Below are positions 35,669 through 44,470 of a DNA stretch of 64,000 bases, piece after piece. The stretch's first letter is position 1. Each line of letters starts with the position of its first letter. The notes under the pieces are model-generated. The model did no database searches. It was not told where the DNA came from and saw nothing but the letters and a program-made list of their open reading frames with translations. The position numbers were made by a program, and so were the translations under genes. This DNA comes from CBDFLD01 sp965249005. GTDB taxonomy: Bacteria; Acidobacteriota; UBA6911. The stretch covers positions 62,001 through 126,000 of the forward strand of contig CBDFLD010000014.1 of assembly GCA_965249005.1 (NCBI GenBank), given 5' to 3'.

Positions 35669-35958
35669 AGGAGCCGCGCCAGATCCAGCATTGCCGGGGA
35701 CTGATCAAGCGCAAGAATCCGCGCACCGGGATATCGTCGAAGAAGAGCCAGCGTGAGTCTGCCGCTGCCGCATCCGGCGTCGAGGATACGGCGGAACGGT
35801 CGTGCCGGCAGAGCATCCAATACCCGTAGTCCCCAGGCCTGCTGCACGGTGGCCACGCGATGGTACCCCGCGGCGTTCCATTGGACGTTCGGGACCTGGG
35901 CGACCTTGGAAACTTTGGGAACTTTAGCGAGATCCTGTCCGTTGACGATACGGGGCAT
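35641..35958 (-). pseudogene. SAM-dependent methyltransferase, N-terminal fragment
   Basis: Encodes MPRIVNGQDLAKVPKVSKVA and then WNAAGYHRVATVQQAWGLRV, RRILDAGCGSGRLTLALLRR (SAM motif I) and ILALDQSPAMLDLARLL, ending after 105 residues where a normal class I methyltransferase would have another 140. The missing part coincides with the 3' end of citrate synthase. The KVPKVSKVAQVPNVQ stretch comes from short DNA repeats (ACTTTGGGAACTTT-like). Likely non-functional. Confidence 0.7.
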
Positions 35959-36188
35959 CCGGCTAGTGCTTTCCTTTCCCGCTGGTTTCGAATATATTGG
36001 GGAAAAAATTAGAGCATTGGCTTTCAAAATATCCAAAGCAAGATCTTTATAGCGCACTTATCGCGACGATTTTTTGGTTTCCATCGGCAACGGGCCGGCG
36101 GAAGGGTTCCGTCTCTCGATCCGTAAGGGCTGAGACACGGCAACTTGGGGTCGGAAAGCAGGACCATCTGCATTGTACGGAGGCCGTC

Positions 36189-36743
36189 ATGGTTGATTCT
36201 CACCGCATGTTGGTTTCCCTGATTCTTTTGGGGACCATGTGTTTCGCCGGCTGCGCTTCGAGGCCGGACGAGCAGATCCAACTGGCCGAAGCGGCCAAAA
36301 AGGAGGCAATGGAGCAGCGGGCCCCGAACCTCGCACCGGGTGATTGGCAGAAAGCCGAGGAAGCCTGGACGGAGGCCCAGGAACTCCTTTCGGCAGAACA
36401 GTTCGCGAGTGCTTCGACGGCCCTTCGTCGGGCCAAGAGCCGGTTCGAAAAAGCAAGGGATATCGCAAAGTCCAAGCGCGACCTCATCCTGAGGGAGGCG
36501 CGCAACATGGAAGAAACGGTCGGCGTCCGCTACGGGCGATTCAAGGAGGAGATGGAAGGGAGCCGGCTCTCGTCCAAGCAAAAGAAGAGTTTGGACGAGC
36601 TTTGCGGAGAAATCGAAAAAGGAATCGAGCAATTCGAAGCCTTCTTCGACGAAGGGGACTACGCGGCGGCAAAGGATGGAACCAACTCCACGATGAGGAT
36701 GGTGGTCGAGGCCGAGAAGACACTCAACAAGTACACGGGATAA
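36189..36743 (+). CDS. Small coiled-coil lipoprotein
   Basis: 184 residues. GGAGG is 5 bases before the ATG at 36189. Lipoprotein signal peptide with lipobox TMCFAGC (Cys22), then a charged, helical body (QIQLAEAAKKEAMEQRA, FASASTALRRAKSRFEKARD) resembling DUF4398-type proteins. Probably anchored in a membrane and facing the periplasm. Function unknown. Confidence 0.8.
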   Translation: MVDSHRMLVSLILLGTMCFAGCASRPDEQIQLAEAAKKEAMEQRAPNLAPGDWQKAEEAWTEAQELLSAEQFASASTALRRAKSRFEKARDIAKSKRDLILREARNMEETVGVRYGRFKEEMEGSRLSSKQKKSLDELCGEIEKGIEQFEAFFDEGDYAAAKDGTNSTMRMVVEAEKTLNKYTG

Positions 36744-36850
36744 CATTCCTGTACATTATTCTGAAACATTCCAGGGATAGATGTGTTTGAGAGGTACAGC
36801 GGGCGGCTCAGTCCGGCTGCAGCACCGGAATAGTCTTTTGGAGGAAGCAC

Positions 36851-38614
36851 ATGAGATCTTGCGGAGGGAGCCCAAACAGGGCAGCGGCAGCATTACCTTG
36901 CTTTATCTTCGTGGGGTCGATCGCTTTCGCGGGGTTGATCGCTTTCGCGGGGTTGATCGCTTCGCTTAGCCTGGCGGCGGATCTGGAGAAAACGGATCTA
37001 TCGAAAGCCCTGGCAACCACACCGATGACCGAAGAAGAACAGATCATCCATGTTCTGAACCGTTTGGCATTCGGTCCCACGTCCGAAGACGTGGCGCGAG
37101 TACAGCAGATCGGCCTGTCCCAATACATTTCGGAGCAGCTTGCTCCCGAGACAGTCGATGATGCGGAGTTCGCCGGTCGGCTCGACCGCCTCGAGACCGT
37201 TGACCTCAGCTCGCGCGAGTTGGCGGAGAGGTACGGCAATCGGAATCCGCAACCGCGAGCCCGCCAGCGGACCTCGCCGGAAAGCGGCGGGAGCGAAAGC
37301 ACAGGGATGACAACAGAGATGACAGAACAGGACCGCAAGGCGGCAATGGCGGCCCGACGCAAACAGCGAGCGGGGTTGCGCAAGGTCGGCCTGGAGCTCC
37401 AGCAGGCGAAGATCATCCGGGCCACCTATAGCAAGCGGCAGCTGCAGGAGGTGATGACGGACTTCTGGTTCAATCACTTCAACGTGTTCATCGGCAAGGG
37501 GGCGGATCGGATCTTGACCACCGAGTACGAAAGAGAGGTCATACGGCCTCACGCGCTCGGGAAGTTCCATGAGCTCCTGGCGGCGACCGCGAAGAGCCCG
37601 GCCATGCTCTTCTATCTGGACAACTGGATGAGTGTCGACCCGAGCCGAGCCAACCGGCGTAGACGGCGTCCGGGCAGGGCAGAAAGCATGCAGCCAGGCG
37701 AGAGCGCGTCGCGTAATGTCCAGCGAACCCGGCGTGTGCGCGGATTGAACGAGAATTACGCGAGAGAGCTGATGGAACTGCATACGCTTGGTGTGGATGG
37801 AGGCTACACGCAAAAGGACGTGACGGAGGTAGCCCGCTGCTTCACGGGATGGACGATCCGGAATCCCCGTCAAGGAGGCAGCTTCCGATTCTTCGACCGG
37901 CTCCATGATCAGGATAAAAAGGTGGTCCTGGGTCGGACGATCGAGGCCGGTGGCGGGATCGGAGACGGAGAGTTCGTGCTACGAATGCTTTCCACCCACC
38001 CATCGACAGCCCGATTCGTATCCGCGAAGCTCTGTCGTCGTTTCGTATCCGACGATCCCCCGGAAGCTCTGGTCGAGAGGGTTGCAGAAACCTTCACACG
38101 GACGGATGGAGATATTCGCGCGGTGCTGGCGTCCATCTTTACCGCTCCGGAATTCTTCTCCCGGGAAGCGCACAAAGCGAAGGTCAAGAAACCCTTCGAG
38201 TTACTGGTGAGCGCCTTGCGCGCCACCGATGCGGAAACGACCGCGTCGCAGAAAATGCTGTTGTCGCTCCGTCGAATGGGGGAGGCACTTTACGGCTGCG
38301 AGCCCCCGACGGGCTATGCCGACACCGCCGACGCGTGGCTGAATACCGGAGCCCTGCTGGAGCGTATGAACTTGATGCTCTCGCTGGCTCAGGGAAGGAT
38401 TCGTGGTACGCGTGTCGAGTGGGGCCCGGCTGGGGATCAGACCACACACGAGCTGATTGGTAGTTTGTCTCAGCAAATACTCTTCGCGACGCCCTCGGCT
38501 TCCTGGATGGACACGATCGCAGAGAGTGCTGAAATCGATTCCGTGGGCTCGAGCCGGCGCGTGGCGACCATTGCGGGCCTGATCCTCGGCGCCCCGGATT
38601 TTCAACGACGTTAG
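36851..38614 (+). CDS. Secreted DUF1800 protein
   Basis: 587 residues. GGAGG with 6-base spacing before the ATG. Signal peptide lengthened by an 18-bp tandem repeat (GSIAFAGLIAFAGLIASLSL). DUF1800 landmarks: HVLNRLAFGPTSEDVARV, MTDFWFNHFNVFIGKG, LNENYARELMELHTLGVDGG, YTQKDVTEVARCFTGWTI and FVSAKLCRRFVSDDPPE. Partner of the DUF1501 gene 44 bases downstream, a widespread pair whose biochemical role is unknown. Confidence 0.9.
   Translation: MRSCGGSPNRAAAALPCFIFVGSIAFAGLIAFAGLIASLSLAADLEKTDLSKALATTPMTEEEQIIHVLNRLAFGPTSEDVARVQQIGLSQYISEQLAPETVDDAEFAGRLDRLETVDLSSRELAERYGNRNPQPRARQRTSPESGGSESTGMTTEMTEQDRKAAMAARRKQRAGLRKVGLELQQAKIIRATYSKRQLQEVMTDFWFNHFNVFIGKGADRILTTEYEREVIRPHALGKFHELLAATAKSPAMLFYLDNWMSVDPSRANRRRRRPGRAESMQPGESASRNVQRTRRVRGLNENYARELMELHTLGVDGGYTQKDVTEVARCFTGWTIRNPRQGGSFRFFDRLHDQDKKVVLGRTIEAGGGIGDGEFVLRMLSTHPSTARFVSAKLCRRFVSDDPPEALVERVAETFTRTDGDIRAVLASIFTAPEFFSREAHKAKVKKPFELLVSALRATDAETTASQKMLLSLRRMGEALYGCEPPTGYADTADAWLNTGALLERMNLMLSLAQGRIRGTRVEWGPAGDQTTHELIGSLSQQILFATPSASWMDTIAESAEIDSVGSSRRVATIAGLILGAPDFQRR
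36913..36966 (+). repeat. 18-bp tandem repeat in the DUF1800 signal peptide
   Basis: GGGGTCGATCGCTTTCGC at 36913-36930, the same unit with one change at 36931-36948, and a diverged third unit at 36949-36966. The repeat is in frame (6 codons) and lengthens the hydrophobic core of the signal peptide. Confidence 0.8.
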
Positions 38615-38620
38615 TCCTGC

Positions 38621-38656
38621 AGAGGCAACTCAAGAGGCAACTCAAGAGGCAACCCA
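38621..38656 (+). repeat. Three 12-bp repeats carrying the DUF1501 ribosome binding site
   Basis: AGAGGCAACTCA twice (38621-38632, 38633-38644) and AGAGGCAACCCA once (38645-38656), ending 2 bases before the DUF1501 ATG. Each unit holds an AGAGG Shine-Dalgarno core; only the last is at workable spacing (about 9 bases). Confidence 0.8.
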
Positions 38657-38658
38657 AA

Positions 38659-39930
38659 ATGACATCAATGCTATCCAGGCGATACTTCTTGAAGTCGGGC
38701 GCCATATCGATGATCGGGGCCGGGATGTTTCCAGCCTTCCTCCCGCGTATTGCGTCGGCCGGCCACCGCAAGGGCAAGAAGATCCTGATCACGATTTTTC
38801 AACGAGGGGCCGCCGATGGTTTGAACATGGTCGTTCCCTTCGCGGAGCAAAAGTACTACGACCTGCGTCCGACGATTGCAATACCAAGGCCGTCTCGAGC
38901 ATCGTCATCGGGCGGTGGGAACGAGGCGGCACTGGACCTGGATGGTTTTTTCGGATTCCATCCTTCCCTGCGCCCATTCCTGGATATTTACAAATCCGGC
39001 CACCTGGCCGTCGTCCAAGCAACCGGTTCGCCCGATCACACGAGGTCGCACTTTGATGCGCAAGACTACATGGAGAGCGGGACGCCGGGCAGAAAGAGTA
39101 CACGGGACGGCTGGCTCAATCGATATCTGAGCTCCACGGACGCGCGGCATTCGACTCCTTTTCGCGCTGTGAGCATGACGAGCGCCATGCCGCGCACCCT
39201 GAAGGGACGATCTTCCGCCGTGGCGATGGGTTCCATCGGGAGTTTCGATTTGAAGGCGGGACGCTATTCGAATGCGTTGAAGGGCACGTTCGAGGCGCTC
39301 TATTCGACCTCTGCGGCCGGTGAGCTGAGGAACGTTGGAAGGGAGACAATCGAGGCGGTCGACTTTCTCAAGGGACGAAATCCGGCTCAATACCGGCCTC
39401 GAAAGGGTGTGACTTATCCGAGAAACCAGCTGGGCAACACTCTCCGGGAGGTGGCGCAATTGATCAAAGCGGACGTCGGTCTGGAAGTGGCGTTTGCCGA
39501 GTCCGGAGGCTGGGATCATCACGCGAACGAAGGTGGAGTTCAGGGACAGCTGGCGCAACGGGTTGGCGAGCTATCTCAATCGTTGGCGGCGCTGTGCCGG
39601 GATCTGGAAGATCGATTCGACGACATCTTGATCCTTACCATGAGCGAATTCGGTCGTACCGTCCGGGAGAACGGAAATCGCGGCACCGATCATGGGCACG
39701 CAAACGTGATGTTTGCACTCGGAGGTTCGATACGGGGGGGCAAGGTCTATGGAGAGTGGCCCGGGCTGGAGCCGGATCAGCTTTTCGAGGGGCGGGATCT
39801 AGCATTGACGACCGACTTTCGTGATGTTTTCGCAGAAGTCCTGCTCCGGTACATGGGTCTGGAGAACCTTTCGTCCGTCTTCCCAAGCTATCCCATCGAG
39901 AAGAAGAACTTTCTTGGGTTCGTGGCGTAG
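38659..39930 (+). CDS. Tat-exported DUF1501 protein
   Basis: 423 residues. Twin-arginine signal SRRYFLKSGAISMIGAGMF. DUF1501 landmarks: KILITIFQRGAADGLNMVVP, LDGFFGFHPSLRPFLDIY, GSPDHTRSHFDAQDYME, ESGGWDHHANEGGVQGQLA, and ILTMSEFGRTVRENGNRGTDHG, with the conserved His and Asp residues of the alkaline-phosphatase-like fold. It forms a pair with DUF1800. Substrate unknown. Confidence 0.92.
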   Translation: MTSMLSRRYFLKSGAISMIGAGMFPAFLPRIASAGHRKGKKILITIFQRGAADGLNMVVPFAEQKYYDLRPTIAIPRPSRASSSGGGNEAALDLDGFFGFHPSLRPFLDIYKSGHLAVVQATGSPDHTRSHFDAQDYMESGTPGRKSTRDGWLNRYLSSTDARHSTPFRAVSMTSAMPRTLKGRSSAVAMGSIGSFDLKAGRYSNALKGTFEALYSTSAAGELRNVGRETIEAVDFLKGRNPAQYRPRKGVTYPRNQLGNTLREVAQLIKADVGLEVAFAESGGWDHHANEGGVQGQLAQRVGELSQSLAALCRDLEDRFDDILILTMSEFGRTVRENGNRGTDHGHANVMFALGGSIRGGKVYGEWPGLEPDQLFEGRDLALTTDFRDVFAEVLLRYMGLENLSSVFPSYPIEKKNFLGFVA

Positions 39931-39952
39931 TCCGTACACGCAGTGTGCGGAC
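39930..39952. terminator. Triloop hairpin terminator, convergent genes
   Basis: GTCCGTACAC (39930-39939), loop GCA, GTGTGCGGAC (39943-39952); 10-bp stem with one G-U wobble, then TTTC. A second small hairpin, ATCTCAC-GGC-GTGAGAT, follows near 39973-39989. They separate the DUF1501 gene from the convergent proline dehydrogenase remnant. Confidence 0.6.
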
Positions 39953-39990
39953 TTTCAAAGTCCTTCCATGCATCTCACGGCGTGAGATAC

Positions 39991-40428
39991 CTAGTGCGCC
40001 TGCGAGCGTGTTTGGCTAGCGAGGTGAAAGTCCTCGTCAGGCATACAGCGAACGAAGTTGTGAAAACGCTCGGCTCTTTCCAGGATTTCCCTGAGGTTCT
40101 GGAAGCAGAACTCGGGATCTAAATCCAAGCCCAGCTGAGTGAGCTTTACCGACACGCTACAGTCCAGTGACTCCTGGTTGAGATGATCGAGTGCCTCCCA
40201 AATCTCCCGCTTTGCAGAGAGCGCAGTTTCCAGGGAATCGACATTCTCGCCAAGCAAGTCCAGCGTGCCGCGTATTCCTCGCTGATTGGCTGCAGCCGCG
40301 GCGCGTAAGGCGTCCGATAGGGTGTCTCCTGCGACGAATCGGGTGGCTGTTTTTCTGAAGAACTGGAACCGGAGCAGGAAGTCTCTCAGGCCCTCTCGGC
40401 GGGAAAGAAAAAGTAGAAGAGCGCGCAT
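39991..40428 (-). pseudogene. Proline dehydrogenase, N-terminal fragment
   Basis: MRALLLFLSRREGLRDFLLR, TATRFVAGDTLSDALRAA, ANQRGIRGTLDLLGENV and VSVKLTQLGLDLDPEFCFQN match the monofunctional FAD-dependent proline dehydrogenase, but the reading ends at about residue 145 after NFVRC where the family has NFVRIDMED and 150 more residues. The FAD- and substrate-binding half is therefore lost. The family start ATG is at 40428, with AAAGG upstream. Confidence 0.8.
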
Positions 40429-40486
40429 GGATAGACCTTTCGCTTGTGACTCAATGCTGCCATTGGCATAATAACAGGTAGATATC

Positions 40487-41143
40487 ATGATCGTGCCTAT
40501 CTTCCCGTTGCCCAATGTGGTTCTTTTTCCGAAGACACTCGTGCCGTTGCACATCTTCGAAGAGCGTTACCGAACGATGACCCAGGAGGCCTTGGAAGGA
40601 GATGGGTCCATTGCGCTGGTCCTGCTGCGAGACGGGTGGAAAAACGACTACTATCAAAGTCCCGAGGTTTATGAGATTGCGTGCCTCGGAAGGATCGAAA
40701 CACACGAGGAGCTGGAGGACGGAAAGTACAACATCGTCATGTCAGGTGTGAAACGGGTGCGGCTAGTCCGTGAGGTCAATCATGAGCCCTATCGCCTGGC
40801 CGAGATCGAGCAGATTCAGGATCCTCTCTACGATGACGATTCCAATGAGATCCTTCGTCGCCGAAACCGACTGGCGGGATTGTTTACTCGATATACCGAG
40901 CTGGCGACGGAGGGTAAGTATCGTGCGGTGGAGCTGGTGCCGCAGCTCGATTTCGAAGCTCTGGTGAATATGGTGGCCTCGACCCTCAGCCTCCCGGTTC
41001 AGCAAAAACAATCGCTGTTGGAGATGGGAGACCTGGTTCGAAGGTGCGATGCGCTGTTTCCGTTCTTGCAGAGCCAGCTGGAAGCGTTGATACTAGTGCG
41101 AGACTACGAACATCTAAAACCTGAAGATCCTAGCAACAACTAG
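40487..41143 (+). CDS. LON substrate-binding-domain protein
   Basis: 218 residues: the stand-alone N-terminal domain of Lon protease (MIVPIFPLPNVVLFPKTLVP, then LHIFEERYRTMTQEAL, CLGRIETHEELEDGKYNIVM, GVKRVRLVREV) without ATPase or protease parts. Such proteins are common; they may be adaptors or stress-related. Divergent from the proline dehydrogenase remnant, followed by the LarA-like gene. Confidence 0.88.
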   Translation: MIVPIFPLPNVVLFPKTLVPLHIFEERYRTMTQEALEGDGSIALVLLRDGWKNDYYQSPEVYEIACLGRIETHEELEDGKYNIVMSGVKRVRLVREVNHEPYRLAEIEQIQDPLYDDDSNEILRRRNRLAGLFTRYTELATEGKYRAVELVPQLDFEALVNMVASTLSLPVQQKQSLLEMGDLVRRCDALFPFLQSQLEALILVRDYEHLKPEDPSNN

Positions 41144-41250
41144 GCCGGACTGTCACGGTGCCCGCGCTCGGAGTAGTTTCTGGCGAGCTGCCAGCGAACA
41201 AGAGCGCGCCGGTGGCGCCGCGGAGTTTGGCCCCAGCAGGAGGGATAAAG

Positions 41251-42528
41251 GTGTCTCTTCCAAAGATGATTGCAGTGCGACAGTCGTTCGAACGGGAGCG
41301 GGAGCCCGACATCAAAGAAGCGGTACAGCGGGAGCTGGCTCGTTTGTCCTCCGGGCTGACGGTACGACGCGGTGCCCGGGTCGGCGTCAGTGTCGGGAGC
41401 CGTGGGATCTGCAACCTGTCGACCATTGCGCGCGAACTGGTTGACGGGTTGAAAGCGATGGGCGCGGAACCGTTTCTTTTTGCAGCGATGGGTAGTCATG
41501 CGGGCGGCACCGCAGAGGGACAGGCGGCAATACTCGAGCACTACGGCATAACGGAAAAGACCATGCGGTGTCCCGTTCTATCCAGAATGGAAACCGTTCA
41601 GATCGGTGAATCCCGGGAAGGCATTCCGGTGTTTCTGGACAAACATGCTTTCGAGGCGGACCATGTCGTCGCCATGAACCGGGTCAAGCAGCATACGGAG
41701 TTCAAGGGAGAAATCGAAAGCGGCATCATGAAAATGCTCTTGATCGGGATGGGAAAACATCAGGGGGCCAGGGTCTACCATCGGGCGTTTGAGGATTACG
41801 GTTTCGACGGGATTGTCGAGAGCCTTGCCAGCGTGGTGATCGAGCGCGCGAAGGTCCTGTTCGGACTGGCGATTCTCGAAAACGGATACGAAGAAACCGC
41901 GCGTATTCGTGGGCTCATGCCTGGTGAGATCGTGGAGGGTGAAAAGAAGCTTCTTCGCCGGGCCAAGGAACTGGCACCGAGGCTTCCGTTCGATGACATC
42001 GATGTCCTGGTGGTGGATGAGATGGGCAAGAACATCAGTGGCACTGGAATGGATACGAACGTCATCGGCCGGTTCACGAAGCGGGAAGGCGTCGAGAACA
42101 AACCAAGGATCAAGCGCGTGTACGTCCGAGAGTTGACGGAGGAAAGCCTGGGAAACGCGACCGGTATCGGGTTGGCCGAGTTTGCTCATCGGCGTTTGAT
42201 CGATAGCATGGATGTCGCGGCCACCAACACCAACTGTTTGACGGGTGGGAGCCCGGAAAAGGCTCGGATTCCGATCGTCTGCGAATCGGACCGAGAGGCA
42301 CTGCAGTTCGCTTTATCGACCGTCGGTCTTGGCGGCGAGAAAAACCCGAGGTTGGTTCGCATAGGAAACACGCTGCAGCTGGCCGAGATCGAAATATCCG
42401 AGCCGCTCGCCCGAAGCCTGAATGGGCACGATCTCGAGGTTGTTTCGGACCCGATTTCGATAGAGTTCGACAAGGAGGGGAACCTGCCCCCGATGATTTC
42501 AGCTGGCTCTCATGGCCGGTCGGCATGA
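41251..42528 (+). CDS. LarA-like (DUF2088) protein
   Basis: About 425 residues from GTG at 41251, preceded by AGGAGGG; the upstream ATG at 41158 adds residues without support. The fold is that of the lactate racemase N-terminal domain: VSVGSRGICNLSTIARELV, FLFAAMGSHAGGTAEGQAAI, VVAMNRVKQHTEFKGEIESG, LVVDEMGKNISGTGMDTNVI. LarA itself needs a nickel pincer cofactor, but the pincer Lys cannot be assigned confidently and no larB/larC/larE is near. A racemase or isomerase of another hydroxy acid is plausible. ATGA overlap with the next gene. Confidence 0.78.
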   Translation: MSLPKMIAVRQSFEREREPDIKEAVQRELARLSSGLTVRRGARVGVSVGSRGICNLSTIARELVDGLKAMGAEPFLFAAMGSHAGGTAEGQAAILEHYGITEKTMRCPVLSRMETVQIGESREGIPVFLDKHAFEADHVVAMNRVKQHTEFKGEIESGIMKMLLIGMGKHQGARVYHRAFEDYGFDGIVESLASVVIERAKVLFGLAILENGYEETARIRGLMPGEIVEGEKKLLRRAKELAPRLPFDDIDVLVVDEMGKNISGTGMDTNVIGRFTKREGVENKPRIKRVYVRELTEESLGNATGIGLAEFAHRRLIDSMDVAATNTNCLTGGSPEKARIPIVCESDREALQFALSTVGLGGEKNPRLVRIGNTLQLAEIEISEPLARSLNGHDLEVVSDPISIEFDKEGNLPPMISAGSHGRSA

Positions 42529-44288
42529 GTGTTCGCGACCACGAGGGAAGTATGAAAGGCAAGTATCCAGAGTATTCCGCAGATCCCATAACGGATGTGC
42601 GCGACATGTTGTTGCAGAGCACGGAGAAGTTCGCGGACAAGATCGCGCTCCAATCGAAAAGATCCGGCCAGTGGCTTCCGATATCCTACGCAGAGCTCCG
42701 GACGGCGGTGGCAGAGTTGGCGGGCGGTCTGGCGGCCCTGGATCTTCTGCCCCAGAAGAACAAGCTGGCGATTGTCGGAGAAAACCGGCCCGAGTGGGCG
42801 ATCAGCTATCTTGCGGCTGGGTGTACGGGTATCGTCTGCGTTCCCATCGACAAGGACCTGAAGGAAACGGAGGTTTACCACATTCTCTATCTTTCAGGGG
42901 CGGAGTTGGTCGTCGCCGATGCGCAACACGTAGAGATGATCCACGGCTTACGGAGCAAGCTCCCCGCGCTCCAGACCGTGATAGGTATGGATGGAGCGCA
43001 GGAAGAAAACGGCATCCTGGGATTCGAACAGGTGCGCCAGACGGGGCGTTCCCGGATCGATTCAGGGCAAGCGGACTTCGAGCAGCGGGGGGTATCTCCG
43101 GATAGCCTTCTCTCGATCCTTTTCACGTCAGGAACCATGGGGAATTCCAAGGGAGTGATGCTGACCCACCAGAACGTCGCTTCGAATCTGCGTGACGCGG
43201 CCCGCTGGGTCGACATTGGGCCCGAGGACCGTATCTTGTCGGTTCTCCCGTTGCACCATTCCTATGAATGCACCGACGGTTTCTTGCTGGGACTCTACCG
43301 TGGTTGCCAGACTTCCTATGCGGAGAACCTGCGGCGCATTCCTGAGAATCTCAAGGAAACTCGGGCGAGCATCATGCTGGGAGTACCGCTGCTGTGGAAC
43401 GCCATCTATGCGAAGATCGAAGCGGGCATGGCGGAGAAGGGGATGTGGAAGGTTCAGCTGGTGAAGAAAATTGCCAGCTTCTCGGAAAAGGCGCTGAGAA
43501 AGAACATTCGTCGCCGGCTGTTCTCTCAGGTTCATGAGAAATTCGGTGGCCATCTTCGATTGTTGATTTCAGGCGGCGCCGCTATCGATCCCAGGGTCTC
43601 GAAGGGATTTCGTGAGCTGGGAATCCAGTTACTCCAAGGCTATGGTCTGACAGAGTCGGCGCCCATTATCGCGGTCAACAGGAACAAAGCTTTCAAGGAC
43701 GAAGCGGCTGGACTTCCGCTACCGAGCGTCGAGGTCAGGATCGCCGAAGACGGGGAGATTTTCGCCCGTGGTCCCAACGTCATGCTTGGCTACTACAACA
43801 ATCCCCAAGCGACCAGGGAAACTCTGATCGATGGTTGGCTCCGCACGGGCGACCTCGGATACCTGGACTCAGATGGGTATCTTCACATTCAGGGCCGAAA
43901 GAAGGCAGTCATTGTCACCCCGGGAGGCAAGAACGTGTATCCGGAAGAGGTAGAAGCGGAGCTACTGCGATCTCCCTTTATCTTGGAAGCCCTGGTTTGG
44001 GGGCCTCAGAGCAGCGACCCGGGTGAAGACGTACAGGTGCAGGGGATCGTGGTGCCGAACACGGAGTACTTTGTCAGTCAAGGGCTCGAAAAGGAAGGCG
44101 CCGTCGATAGTGCACGGATTGAAGAAATACTCCGGGACGAGGTGAGAAAGCGCTCCCTGAATCTGGCCGTGTACAAGAGGGTGACCCAGCTGTCGATCCG
44201 CCACGAAGAATTTGAAAAGACAACAACGAAGAAGATCAAGCGCTATCTCTACACCGGCAAGCCAAAGGCAATCAGCGCGGATGCCTAA
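42525..44288 (+). CDS. Long-chain acyl-CoA synthetase (AMP-forming)
   Basis: 587 residues. ANL superfamily: AMP/ATP motif ILFTSGTMGNSKGVMLTHQN (Thr-Met in place of the more usual Thr-Thr), LQGYGLTESAPIIAVNRNK, GWLRTGDLGYLDSDGYLHIQ and GRKKAVIVTPGGKNVYPEEV; the C-terminal catalytic Lys region is present (TKKIKRYLYTG). Activates a fatty acid with ATP and CoA. Start overlaps the LarA-like stop by ATGA, so the two are co-translated. A perfect triloop hairpin follows the stop. Confidence 0.9.
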   Translation: MSVRDHEGSMKGKYPEYSADPITDVRDMLLQSTEKFADKIALQSKRSGQWLPISYAELRTAVAELAGGLAALDLLPQKNKLAIVGENRPEWAISYLAAGCTGIVCVPIDKDLKETEVYHILYLSGAELVVADAQHVEMIHGLRSKLPALQTVIGMDGAQEENGILGFEQVRQTGRSRIDSGQADFEQRGVSPDSLLSILFTSGTMGNSKGVMLTHQNVASNLRDAARWVDIGPEDRILSVLPLHHSYECTDGFLLGLYRGCQTSYAENLRRIPENLKETRASIMLGVPLLWNAIYAKIEAGMAEKGMWKVQLVKKIASFSEKALRKNIRRRLFSQVHEKFGGHLRLLISGGAAIDPRVSKGFRELGIQLLQGYGLTESAPIIAVNRNKAFKDEAAGLPLPSVEVRIAEDGEIFARGPNVMLGYYNNPQATRETLIDGWLRTGDLGYLDSDGYLHIQGRKKAVIVTPGGKNVYPEEVEAELLRSPFILEALVWGPQSSDPGEDVQVQGIVVPNTEYFVSQGLEKEGAVDSARIEEILRDEVRKRSLNLAVYKRVTQLSIRHEEFEKTTTKKIKRYLYTGKPKAISADA

Positions 44289-44289
44289 T

Positions 44290-44312
44290 GTACCGCGTCG
44301 TAGACGCGGTAC
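44290..44312 (+). terminator. Triloop hairpin terminator after the acyl-CoA synthetase
   Basis: GTACCGCGTC (44290-44299), GTA, GACGCGGTAC (44303-44312): a perfect 10-bp stem starting 2 bases after the stop codon. No long T tract follows. Confidence 0.6.
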
Positions 44313-44334
44313 GCTTACCGCATCAGTTAAGGAA

Positions 44335-44467
44335 TACTCTTAAGTAACTGCTCGCGGATCTGCTGCTATGCGTGTAACTTAGCAAATCGTCAAAAATCAC
44401 GTTTTTTCACGGTGCGCTGCTCAGTTACGTTCCCAAGCGACTGGCGCGTTGCGCCAGTCAGCGCTGA
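44335..44467. repeat. Dispersed structured repeat, copy 1
   Basis: About 133 bp, nearly identical to the copy at 61392-61526 and clearly related to 51059-51183. It opens with GTAACTGCTCGCGGATCTGC (44344-44363), contains GTGTAACTTAGCAAATCG, then CAGTTAC (44422-44428) pairing with GTAACTG (44344-44350), and ends in hairpin GACTGGCGC-GTT-GCGCCAGTC (44439-44459). It lies between two convergent genes; the shared end (GCTGATAGCT, 44463-44472) supplies the stop codon of the minus-strand gene. Confidence 0.88.
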
Positions 44468-44470
44468 TAG

